Source: an uncultured Collinsella sp.
GTDB taxonomy: Bacteria; Actinomycetota; Coriobacteriia; Coriobacteriales; Coriobacteriaceae
Assembly: GCA_900540895.1 (NCBI GenBank)
Contig: UQHV01000017.1
Span: 1-56,861, forward strand
Reading direction: 5' to 3'
Length of the DNA: 56,861 nucleotides
Positions 30,663 to 39,730 of the stretch are shown here, piece by piece (the first letter of the stretch is position 1; each line of letters starts with the position of its first letter). The notes under the pieces were generated by a model. The model ran no database searches. It saw only the letters and a program-made list of their open reading frames with translations, and was not told where the DNA came from. Both the position numbers and the translations under genes were made by a program.

Positions 30663-31698
30663 TTCCGCCGACCTCGCATCGTGCGAGTCTGCAGATATTC
30701 AGCGACGCATCCTCGAGCTCATCGAGGGTGCGTCCTCCATTGCGATTTCGGGACATACGTCTCCCGATGGTGACGCCCTGGGCTCCGTGCTGGGTCTGGG
30801 CTTATCGCTTATGAAGTTTTTCCCCAACAAGGACATTGCCCTGCTGCTGGCAGACGATGACCCGGTTCCGCGCATCTACCGCTTTATGGAGGGCGCCGAC
30901 CGTCTGGTGCCCGCATCTGCGTATACCGGCAATCCGGACCTTTTCATCTCGGTGGACGTGCCGGTCGTCGAGCGTCTGAACAACTCCGCTGAGGTGCTCC
31001 GCCGCTCGTCTCATGTGGTGTGCTTCGATCACCATCCGGCGCGTGAGGAATTTGCCGAGCTGAGCCTGAGGTGCGTCGGCGCCGCGGCCTGCGCCATGAT
31101 CATCGACCGCTTTTTAGACAATTGCGGCATTGTGGCTCGCAACGGTGTCGCGACCTGCCTGCTGTGCGGCCTGGTGACCGATACCGGTCGTTTTCAGTAC
31201 CAAAACGCCGATGCTGCTGCGTTCCATGCCGCCTCGCGCCTGGTCGCGCACGGTGCCGATCCGGCGCGCGTCGCGCTCGAGGTCTACCAGAGCATGCGCG
31301 TAGAGTTCTTGCATCTCAAGTCCATCGTTATGGGTCGTATCAAGACCGCGGCGCACGGTCGTGTGGCATATAGTTATGCGTACCAGAGCGACCTCGAGGC
31401 CTGCGGCGTCACTTCGGATGAGTGCGACGGTCTGGTCGATGTGGTGCGTTCGGTGATGGGCGTTGAGGTCTGCCTGTTCCTAAAGGGCATCGAGGGCGAT
31501 ACCAAGGTGCGCGGCAACCTGCGCTCCAAGGGTGACCTCGATGTGTCCGAGATCGCTGCCAACTTTGGCGGTGGCGGGCATCATGCCGCCGCCGGCTTTT
31601 CCAACAACGGAACGATTCGCGAGACGCTCGCCGTGGCACTTCCCATGCTGGCCGAGCTGGTGGGGGAGGATCCCGCTTCGGTGACCGTCGAGCTCTAA
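30655..31698 (+). CDS. nrnA: DHH/DHHA1 phosphoesterase (NrnA-type nanoRNase/pAp phosphatase)
   Basis: The protein is 347 aa. DHH motifs are present: GHTSPDGDALGSVLGLG (motif I), a SVDVP segment, CFDHHPAREEFAEL (the DHH signature) and VTDTGRFQYQN. The C-terminal DHHA1 domain ends with VRGNLRSKGDLDVSEIAANFGGGGHHAAAGF, which grips the phosphate end of the substrate. NrnA degrades 2-5 nt RNAs and dephosphorylates pAp. It sits in its common place between rbfA and truB. Confidence 0.92.
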   Translation: MSNSADLASCESADIQRRILELIEGASSIAISGHTSPDGDALGSVLGLGLSLMKFFPNKDIALLLADDDPVPRIYRFMEGADRLVPASAYTGNPDLFISVDVPVVERLNNSAEVLRRSSHVVCFDHHPAREEFAELSLRCVGAAACAMIIDRFLDNCGIVARNGVATCLLCGLVTDTGRFQYQNADAAAFHAASRLVAHGADPARVALEVYQSMRVEFLHLKSIVMGRIKTAAHGRVAYSYAYQSDLEACGVTSDECDGLVDVVRSVMGVEVCLFLKGIEGDTKVRGNLRSKGDLDVSEIAANFGGGGHHAAAGFSNNGTIRETLAVALPMLAELVGEDPASVTVEL

Positions 31699-31713
31699 CA
31701 TTTTGGATGGTAC

Positions 31714-32646
31714 ATGGCTCGTCGTACGCCTTCTCAATTGAATATGCTGCTCGCCGTCGATAAGCCGGTGGGCTGTACGTCCCACGACGTGGTATCGCAG
31801 TGCCGACGCGCCCTCCATGAGCGACGCGTCGGCCATGCCGGTACGCTCGACCCCATGGCCTCGGGTGTCATGGTGGTGGGCGTCGGCCAGGCGACCCGTC
31901 TGCTGGGCATGCTAACCCTCGATACCAAAAGCTATGTCGCCGACATTTCGTTTGGCGTCGAGACCAATACCGATGACGCGGAGGGCGAGGCCGTCCGCAC
32001 GGTACCCGTTGCCCCCGAGCTGCACGATCTCGCTTACGCTCGTGAGCAGCTGGCCGCTATGCTTGGCCCGCAGTTGCAGGTGCCGCCAGCTTTTTCGGCC
32101 ATCTCGGTCAATGGCGTTCGTGCCTATAAGAGTGCTCGCGAGGGCAATGCGGTAGACTTGCCTCCGCGCCCCGTCGAGGTCTATGCCGCCGACCTGATCG
32201 CCGTGAGCGGCGAGGGCGAAACGTGCGTCTGGACCGTGGCCTTTTCGGTAAGCAAAGGCACCTACATTCGTGCGCTTGCTCGCGATCTGGGTCGCGCCTG
32301 CGATAGTGCTGCGCATATTTCCGCGCTGCGCCGTACGGCCTCCGGCGTGGTTTCCATTGGCGCCTGTCATGCGGTTGAGGAACTCTCTGCCGAGTCCGCT
32401 GTCGGCTTCGCTCTGGATCCCATCGCCGCCCTTGGTGCCACGCGTGTCGATTTGCCGGGTAATCTTGCAGACGACCTGCTTTGTGGTCGCCGCATTCCCG
32501 TTGAACGCGCGCTTGCGGATTTCGATATGGCGAAGGCGCCGTTCGCGCTCGTGCTCGATGGGGGATTGAAGGCGCTTGCTCGTATCGAGGGCGGCCGCTT
32601 TGTGATGGAGCACGTCTTTCCGCAGGCGATCGGCGGTGTTCGATGA
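31714..32646 (+). CDS. truB: tRNA pseudouridine-55 synthase
   Basis: The protein is 310 aa. It makes pseudouridine 55 in the T loop of tRNAs. The catalytic Asp is in GHAGTLDPMASGVMVVGVGQATRLL. Also present are DKPVGCTSHDVV, the thumb-loop region with QVPPAFSAISVNGVRAYKSAREG, and SKGTYIRALARDLG. It overlaps ribF in an ATGA arrangement, a sign of coupled translation. Confidence 0.95.
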   Translation: MARRTPSQLNMLLAVDKPVGCTSHDVVSQCRRALHERRVGHAGTLDPMASGVMVVGVGQATRLLGMLTLDTKSYVADISFGVETNTDDAEGEAVRTVPVAPELHDLAYAREQLAAMLGPQLQVPPAFSAISVNGVRAYKSAREGNAVDLPPRPVEVYAADLIAVSGEGETCVWTVAFSVSKGTYIRALARDLGRACDSAAHISALRRTASGVVSIGACHAVEELSAESAVGFALDPIAALGATRVDLPGNLADDLLCGRRIPVERALADFDMAKAPFALVLDGGLKALARIEGGRFVMEHVFPQAIGGVR

Positions 32647-33650
32647 TGCTGGCGCCTCACGAGCTCGCGCGTATCTTTTTCGCGGGTGAGTTGGATGAGG
32701 CCCCTATCGTTTCTGCCGATGCATTTGATGGGTGCGAGTTCTTGGGTGCCGCTTCAATCGCCATTGGCGTGTTTGATGGCGTACATCGTGGGCACCAAGA
32801 GCTGATCGATGCGGTTATTCGCGATGCGCATGATCACGGCAGCAAAGCGGTCGTGATTACTTTCGATCCTGACCCGGACGTCGTGGTGAGTCCTTCGCCC
32901 GCTCAAAAATTGATGACGACGGCTGACCGCCTGCATGCCCTGGCCCAAACCGGGGTCGATGCGGTGGTGGCCGTTCCCTTTACGTCTGCCGTGGCGGCAC
33001 TCGACCATGTCGGGTTTCTGGCGCTTTTGTCGCGCGTTGTCGACATTCGCTCCATTCGTGTCGGCAGCGACTTTAGGCTCGGCCGCGGCGGCGCTTCGGG
33101 CGTTGCCGAGATGCGCGCCTGGGGCGCTGAGCGTGGGGTTGACGTTTACGGTCACGACCTGCTCTGCGTTAACGGGCAGACCGTCTGCGCCACGCGCGTC
33201 CGCCATGAGCTGGGTCAGGGTCATGTGGAGCTGGCTGCCGAGCTTCTCGGCCGTCCCTATATGCTGCGCGGCGTTGTGGCGGCTGGCCGTCACGAGGGCT
33301 CCGACATGGGCTTTCCCACGGCAAACATCCAGGTGCCCGACGGCATCCAGGTGCCTGCCGATGGCGTCTATGAGGGTCTGGTGCTGGTCGACGATACCGT
33401 ATGGCCCGCTGCCGTTAATGTCGGCCTGCCGCCGACCTATGCCGATGATGCCGCCTCGGCGCATCTCGAGGCCAACTTGATCGGCTATGCGGGCGACCTG
33501 TATGGCGCCTCGGTGTCGCTGGCGTTTACGCGCTGGCTGCGTCCGTCTCGCGTGTTCGATTCCCTGGACGAGTTGATCGCGACCGTCGAGGGTAATATCG
33601 ACGATATTCTTCATAACTTGGGTGAGCAGGGGGTGAGTATCCGTGATTAG
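32643..33650 (+). CDS. ribF: Bifunctional riboflavin kinase/FAD synthetase
   Basis: The protein is 335 aa. It converts riboflavin to FMN and then FAD. The N-terminal FAD synthetase domain has a nucleotidylyl-transferase GVHRGHQ motif in IGVFDGVHRGHQELID and SDFRLGRGGASG. The C-terminal flavokinase domain begins RPYMLRGVVAAGRHEGSDMGFPTANIQVP, containing the G-PTAN signature. It starts at ATG 32643, overlapping truB, and overlaps dnaG by 8 bp. Confidence 0.95.
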   Translation: MMLAPHELARIFFAGELDEAPIVSADAFDGCEFLGAASIAIGVFDGVHRGHQELIDAVIRDAHDHGSKAVVITFDPDPDVVVSPSPAQKLMTTADRLHALAQTGVDAVVAVPFTSAVAALDHVGFLALLSRVVDIRSIRVGSDFRLGRGGASGVAEMRAWGAERGVDVYGHDLLCVNGQTVCATRVRHELGQGHVELAAELLGRPYMLRGVVAAGRHEGSDMGFPTANIQVPDGIQVPADGVYEGLVLVDDTVWPAAVNVGLPPTYADDAASAHLEANLIGYAGDLYGASVSLAFTRWLRPSRVFDSLDELIATVEGNIDDILHNLGEQGVSIRD

Positions 33651-35757
33651 CGATGAGGAAAAAGATCAGGTACGCGCGGCGTCGGACCTGGTTGCCATCG
33701 TGCAGGAAACGGTTGAGCTCAAGCCCCGCGGCCATGAGTTTTGGGGCTGCTGCCCGTTTCATGGCGAAAAGACCCCCTCGTTTCACATTATCCCTTCTAC
33801 GCAGGTGTGGCACTGCTTTGGCTGCGGCGAGGGCGGCGACGTCTTCACCTATATCATGAAGCGCGAGAACCTGAGTTTTCCCGAGTCGATCCGTTATTTG
33901 GCCGACCGTGCGGGCATTGAACTGCACGATACCGGTGCGCAGCGCGATCGAGGCACCAAGCGTGCCCGCATCTATGACCTGTGCGCTGAGACGGCTCAGT
34001 TCTACCACACCATGCTTATGCGCGGTAAGGACAGCCGTCCGCGCGAGTACTTCGCCAGCCGCGGTATGGGCGGCGACGTCTGTCGCCGCTACTGCCTGGG
34101 CTTTGCGCCGGGTCGCAACGCGCTGGTGTCGCATCTGTCGCAGGCGGGCTTTACCCCGCAGGAGATGATTGACGCCAATGTGGCCGTGAGCCGCGGGCGC
34201 GGGCAGCTCGCGGACCGTTTTTACGACCGCGTGATGTTTCCCATCTTTGATGAGCAGGGTCACAATATCGCCTTTGGCGGGCGCATCATGGGCGATGGTC
34301 AGCCCAAGTACCTCAACACCGCCGAGACGAGCGTGTTTCATAAAAAACGAAACCTCTATGGCTTTAACTGGGCCAAGGAGTTTATCGTCGCGCAGGATAC
34401 TGCCATCGTGGTGGAAGGCTATACCGACTGCATCGCCTGCTGGGAGGCAGGGATCAAAAACGTTGTCGCCACGCTGGGCACGGCGCTGACGGAACATCAC
34501 GTTAAGACACTCACTCGTTTTGCCAAGCGCATTGTATATATGTTCGATGGCGACGCTGCCGGTCAAAAGGCTGCCCGTCGCGCGATTCAGTTTATCGAGC
34601 AGGATTCGATGGATCTTCGCTGCGTGGTGCTTCCCGACGGCAACGACCCCATGGAGTTCATCACGGCGCATGGTGGCGAGGCACTGCAAGCGCGCATCGA
34701 TGCCGCCGAGCCCCTCATGGACTTTGTGTACCGTTCGCTACAGGAGTCGAGCGACATTACCACACCGGGCGGTCGCGCCAAGGCGCTCGAGGACGCGCTG
34801 ACGCTCATCTATCCGCTACGTGACAGCTATATGATCGACACGTACTTTATCCAGATTGCCGATCTGTTGGGTTTGGACCTGGAGACCGTGCGCGCGAGCT
34901 CGGGCCGTGTGTTTCGCGATGTCGCCAAGCGCGAGGATGCCGAGCGCCGCCGTGAGCAGAACTACGAGCGTCAACGCGTGCAAGCTGAGCGCTCGGGCAG
35001 CGCGGGCGGTCGGGCGTCTGGTTCGCAGGGGACGTCTCGCGGTGCCTGGGCCGCGGGTGCGACGCCGCCGGTGTCCGCACCGGTCGAGGAGGACCCGTAC
35101 GACTACGTTCCGCTTGATGCCTATGGGGCGACACCGGTGGAGGCCGACGAGGATCTGCCGCCAATCGATGTGCCAGCGGGGATGGAAAGCGCGGCGCCCG
35201 TTGCCGATGGTTCAAGCGCGGCGGCGGCTCCGTCGATGCCGATCGTTTTGACCGATCTGGAGCGGAAATCCCTGGCGGGGGAGCGCGAGCTGCTGACGAT
35301 GCTCACGAGCTACCCCGATCTGTTCCGCACGTATGCCGATCGCATTTGTTCTATCGAGTGGGTCGACCCGCGTCACGAGTCCATTGCGTGGGCCGTGCTC
35401 GCGACGCCGCCGGGCACCGATCCTGCTGCCTGCATGGATGCGGCGCGCGCGGTGTGTCCCGAGGCGGCGTCGCTTGTCAGCGCCGGGCGCATTTCGGCAA
35501 CGAGTAAGCACCCGACCGAGACGAACATCGTCTTTATGCTCGATACGCTCGAGCTCTACACCATCAAACGTCGCATGCGAGCTGCGCAGGCCAAGTTGCG
35601 TCAGGACCGTTCACTCGACGATGAGGACCGTCGCGTGCTGACTGTGCAGGCGGTGCAAGATTCACAGCGCCAGCGCGAGCTCCAAAAGTCGATCGGAGGC
35701 GTGGCCGACCCGTTCCGTTTGATCGGTTTGGAGACCACGGACGCCGATCAGGCCTAG
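33643..35757 (+). CDS. dnaG: DNA primase
   Basis: The protein is 704 aa, starting at GTG 33643. It makes RNA primers for replication. The N-terminal CHC2 zinc-binding domain shows CCPFHGEKTPSFH and WHCFGCGEGGD. The TOPRIM core shows VVEGYTDCIACWEAG with the metal Glu and YMFDGDAAGQKAARRA with the Asp pair. A Gly/Ser/Pro-rich linker (about residues 435-540) leads to the C-terminal helicase-binding domain. dnaG followed by rpoD is the usual macromolecular synthesis arrangement. Confidence 0.95.
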   Translation: MISDEEKDQVRAASDLVAIVQETVELKPRGHEFWGCCPFHGEKTPSFHIIPSTQVWHCFGCGEGGDVFTYIMKRENLSFPESIRYLADRAGIELHDTGAQRDRGTKRARIYDLCAETAQFYHTMLMRGKDSRPREYFASRGMGGDVCRRYCLGFAPGRNALVSHLSQAGFTPQEMIDANVAVSRGRGQLADRFYDRVMFPIFDEQGHNIAFGGRIMGDGQPKYLNTAETSVFHKKRNLYGFNWAKEFIVAQDTAIVVEGYTDCIACWEAGIKNVVATLGTALTEHHVKTLTRFAKRIVYMFDGDAAGQKAARRAIQFIEQDSMDLRCVVLPDGNDPMEFITAHGGEALQARIDAAEPLMDFVYRSLQESSDITTPGGRAKALEDALTLIYPLRDSYMIDTYFIQIADLLGLDLETVRASSGRVFRDVAKREDAERRREQNYERQRVQAERSGSAGGRASGSQGTSRGAWAAGATPPVSAPVEEDPYDYVPLDAYGATPVEADEDLPPIDVPAGMESAAPVADGSSAAAAPSMPIVLTDLERKSLAGERELLTMLTSYPDLFRTYADRICSIEWVDPRHESIAWAVLATPPGTDPAACMDAARAVCPEAASLVSAGRISATSKHPTETNIVFMLDTLELYTIKRRMRAAQAKLRQDRSLDDEDRRVLTVQAVQDSQRQRELQKSIGGVADPFRLIGLETTDADQA

Positions 35758-35867
35758 ATGTTGTGGTCAACCAGCGTATTCTCGCCTATATCCTGTCTTT
35801 ATTTTGGGTATAGACGTCCATGTGTGTGCTAAAGTATTGAGTCCTGTGGACTACGAAGGGAGAATCT

Positions 35868-37217
<1,350 letters not shown>

Positions 37218-37228
37218 TCAAGCAAGAG

Positions 37229-37262
37229 GCGCCCTCAAGCACATCCGCTTGAGGGCGCTTTC
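37229..37262 (+). terminator. Terminator of rpoD
   Basis: GCGCCCTCAAGC (37229-37240) pairs perfectly with GCTTGAGGGCGC (37247-37258) over ACATCC, followed by TTTC. Confidence 0.8.
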
Positions 37263-37266
37263 ATGT

Positions 37267-37320
37267 AGTCGTTGGGGACGTTCTTGAATGACTGGTCGTT
37301 TAAGAACGTCCCCAATGACT
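37267..37320. repeat. REP-like palindrome after rpoD
   Basis: Arms of 19 nt (AGTCGTTGGGGACGTTCTT and, opposite, the complement of AGTCATTGGGGACGTTCTT) differ by one base. The 16-nt loop contains a further AATGAC/TCGTT partial repeat. It lies after the rpoD terminator and before the tRNA promoter. Confidence 0.75.
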
Positions 37321-37347
37321 AGGTCGGAAAATTTCTTAAAAAAGTTC

Positions 37348-37375
37348 TTGCCCTGAGCTGATTCGTCCGTATAAT
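37348..37375 (+). promoter_or_regulatory. Promoter of tRNA-Asn
   Basis: TTGCCC (37348-37353) and a perfect TATAAT (37370-37375) are 16 bp apart; the tRNA begins 31 bp after the -10 box. Confidence 0.7.
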
Positions 37376-37405
37376 AAACTTCGTTGCTTGAGAGCACGCA
37401 CCTAT

Positions 37406-37480
37406 TCCTCGGTAGCTCAATGGTAGAGCACGCGGCTGTTAACCGCGCTGTTGTAGGTTCGAGTCCTACCCGGGGAGCCA
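37406..37480 (+). tRNA. tRNA-Asn (anticodon GUU)
   Basis: The 75-nt tRNA folds fully: acceptor TCCTCGG/CCGGGGA, D arm with AGCTCAATGGTAGAGC, anticodon stem CGCGG/CCGCG with loop CTGTTAA (GTT at 37438-37440), and T arm GTAGG-TTCGAGT-CCTAC. The discriminator is G and the CCA end is encoded at 37478-37480. A terminator follows seven bases later. Confidence 0.97.
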
Positions 37481-37486
37481 GGTTGT

Positions 37487-37516
37487 AAAACCCGTCGCTT
37501 ATGCGGCGGGTTTTTT
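37487..37516 (+). terminator. Terminator of tRNA-Asn
   Basis: CCCGTCGC pairs with GCGGCGGG over TTAT, flanked by AAAA and TTTTTT; a classic intrinsic terminator. Confidence 0.9.
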
Positions 37517-37674
37517 CATGCCGCGATCGCTGTTCGCGAACGTTACCGTATCAACATTTCGTGTCGAGGATGTAATCCCGAGGCCCGCCACCTCAACATG
37601 GCGCGGTCGTTGTAGAATATTCCAATGATTGCTCCCACGAGATGGTGCCGCGAGCACCAGATAAGGAGATTCTT

Positions 37675-38031
37675 GTGTCTGAGACCATTAACGGCAGCCT
37701 GAGCGTCTCGAACGACGTTATTGCCGATATTGCCGGTTATGCCGCGATGACGTGCTATGGCGTCGTCGGTATGGCCGAACAGCTCCAGGGCGCCGAGAGC
37801 GTGCGCCTGCTTGCCGGTCAGCGCCTCCGCAAGGGCGTGCTTGTCTCCGCCGACGAGAACGGCCTTACGGTCGATCTTCACGTCGTGCTCGAGAACGGCG
37901 TCAACATGAAGTCCGTCTGCCACAATCTTTCGAGCTCCGTTGCCTTTACCCTGCAGGAGATCGCCCAGATCGATCCCGCCAGCCTTAAGATCGGCATCCA
38001 TATCGACGCGCTCAAGAGCCGTCTGAACTAG
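37675..38031 (+). CDS. Asp23/Gls24 family envelope stress protein
   Basis: The protein is 118 aa. GTG 37675 is preferred over the upstream ATG because AAGGAGATT precedes it. The Asp23 (DUF322) domain reads SNDVIADIAGYAAMTCYGVVGMAEQ, then RKGVLVSADENGLTVDLHVVLENGVNMKSVCHNL. Members are small proteins linked to cell-wall stress and alkaline shock. It is followed after 27 bp by a FakA-like kinase, a pairing conserved in Gram-positive bacteria. Confidence 0.88.
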   Translation: MSETINGSLSVSNDVIADIAGYAAMTCYGVVGMAEQLQGAESVRLLAGQRLRKGVLVSADENGLTVDLHVVLENGVNMKSVCHNLSSSVAFTLQEIAQIDPASLKIGIHIDALKSRLN

Positions 38032-38058
38032 CATCCGAAAACGGAGATTCAAATACCC

Positions 38059-39720
38059 ATGATTGCAAAGACCATTCGCACCTGTTTTCCGATCGCTGCG
38101 GCTGCCGTTTCCGACAAGGCCGAGGAGATCAACAAGCTCAACGTCTTCCCCGTACCCGACGGCGACACCGGCACCAACATGTCGCTCACGCTCGCCTCGG
38201 TGACCAAGGAGCTTTCCGCCCTTCCCGCCGATGCCGATATGGAGGCCATCGCCGGCGCCATCACCCACGGCTCCCTGATGGGTGCCCGCGGTAACTCCGG
38301 AGTCATCACCTCGCAGATTCTGCGCGGCGTGGCCGAGGGTCTTGTCTCTGCCGACGAGCCTATTACGTCCGCCAACATTGCCTTCGCCTTCCGTCGTGCC
38401 GTCAAGGTTGCCTTCCAGGCTGTCCGCAAGCCCATCGAGGGCACGATCCTCACGGTCCTGCGCGATGTCTCGACCAAGGCCGATGAGTGCGAGAAGAAGA
38501 AGTTCTCGGCCGAGGATGCGCTCGATGCTATCGTCGTCGAGGCGTACCAGTCCGTCGCCCGCACGCCCGACCTGCTGCCCGTTCTGAAGGAGAACGGCGT
38601 GGTCGACTCCGGCGCCTTTGGCTTCGCCATCTTCCTTGAGAACTTTGTGGCTGCAGCACTTGGCCGCAGCACCGTTGTCGAGGATTTCTCCGCCACGTTT
38701 GATTCCGCTGTCTCTGCCCGCGACGCGGCCCTTGGTCGCGTTGAGATCGAGGCCAACGACGATTGGGAGGGCTCGGAGTTCCGCTACTGCAACGAGTTCC
38801 TGTTTAAGGCCGACGCCCCGTTTGACGAGGACGAGTGCCTTAAGTTCCTGGGTTCCATGGGCGACTGCGAGCTACTCGTGGGCGCCTATCCCGACTACAA
38901 GATCCATGTGCACTCCAACACCCCCAACCTGGTGCTCGAGCACATGCTGCAGCTCGGTCAGATCTATGAGGTCTTTATCCACAACATGGAGATGGAGGCC
39001 CACGACCGTACCGCCAAGATCCACGAGGATCAGGAAAAGGCCGCCGAGCCCGCCAAGGCGCTGGGCTTTGTCGCCGTTGCCGCCGGTTCCGGCGAGGCCG
39101 ACATCCTCAAGTCCCTCGGCGTCGACGTGATCGTGTCCGGTGGCCAGACTATGAATCCCTCGACCGCCGACCTGCTGGGCGCGGTGGACCAGGTCAACGC
39201 GACCTCGGTCATCATCTTGCCCAACAACGGCAACATCCGCATGGCCGCTGAGGCTGCTGCCTCAGCCTGCACCGACAAGAAGGTCGCCGTCGTTCCCACC
39301 AAGACCGTCCCGCAGGCCTTCTCCGCGCTGTTCGCGGTCCTGCCCGATTCCGAGCTCGAGGATGCCGTCGCCGCCATGGTCGACGCCATCAGCGAGGTCC
39401 GCGATGGCGAGGTCACCCGCGCCGTGCGCGACTCCAGTGCCTCTGACGGTTCTCCGATTCACTCCGGTGACGTCATGGGTATCATCGCCGGCTCCATCGA
39501 TGTGGTCGGCTCTGACGTGAAGCAGGTCACGCTCGACTGCATCAACCGCATGCAGGAGGAAGAGGAGGGCGACGCGCTGACGATTCTGGCCGGCGAGGAG
39601 CTGTCCGATGAGGCCTTCCAGGAGATCGTCGACGCTATCGAGGAGGCTCAGCCCGATCTGGAGATTGACGCCCATCGTGGCGAGCAGCCGCTCTATCCCG
39701 TGATCTTCTCGATCGAGTAG
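38059..39720 (+). CDS. fakA: DAK2-domain fatty acid kinase subunit (FakA/YloV-like)
   Basis: The protein is 553 aa. The N-terminal DhaL/DAK2 kinase domain (residues about 8-200) carries NVFPVPDGDTGTNMSLT with the metal-binding aspartates, GARGNSGVITSQILRG and VLKENGVVDSGAFGFAIFLE. The C-terminal part matches the FakA central and terminal domains (EFRYCNEFLFK, ELLVGAYPDYKIHVHSNTPNLVLEHML, VSGGQTMNPSTADLL, ILPNNGNIRMAAEAA). With a FakB (DegV) carrier encoded elsewhere it phosphorylates fatty acids for phospholipid synthesis, feeding the PlsX pathway also present in this window. recG follows by 10 bp. Confidence 0.9.
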   Translation: MIAKTIRTCFPIAAAAVSDKAEEINKLNVFPVPDGDTGTNMSLTLASVTKELSALPADADMEAIAGAITHGSLMGARGNSGVITSQILRGVAEGLVSADEPITSANIAFAFRRAVKVAFQAVRKPIEGTILTVLRDVSTKADECEKKKFSAEDALDAIVVEAYQSVARTPDLLPVLKENGVVDSGAFGFAIFLENFVAAALGRSTVVEDFSATFDSAVSARDAALGRVEIEANDDWEGSEFRYCNEFLFKADAPFDEDECLKFLGSMGDCELLVGAYPDYKIHVHSNTPNLVLEHMLQLGQIYEVFIHNMEMEAHDRTAKIHEDQEKAAEPAKALGFVAVAAGSGEADILKSLGVDVIVSGGQTMNPSTADLLGAVDQVNATSVIILPNNGNIRMAAEAAASACTDKKVAVVPTKTVPQAFSALFAVLPDSELEDAVAAMVDAISEVRDGEVTRAVRDSSASDGSPIHSGDVMGIIAGSIDVVGSDVKQVTLDCINRMQEEEEGDALTILAGEELSDEAFQEIVDAIEEAQPDLEIDAHRGEQPLYPVIFSIE

Positions 39721-39730
39721 GCAACTGCCC

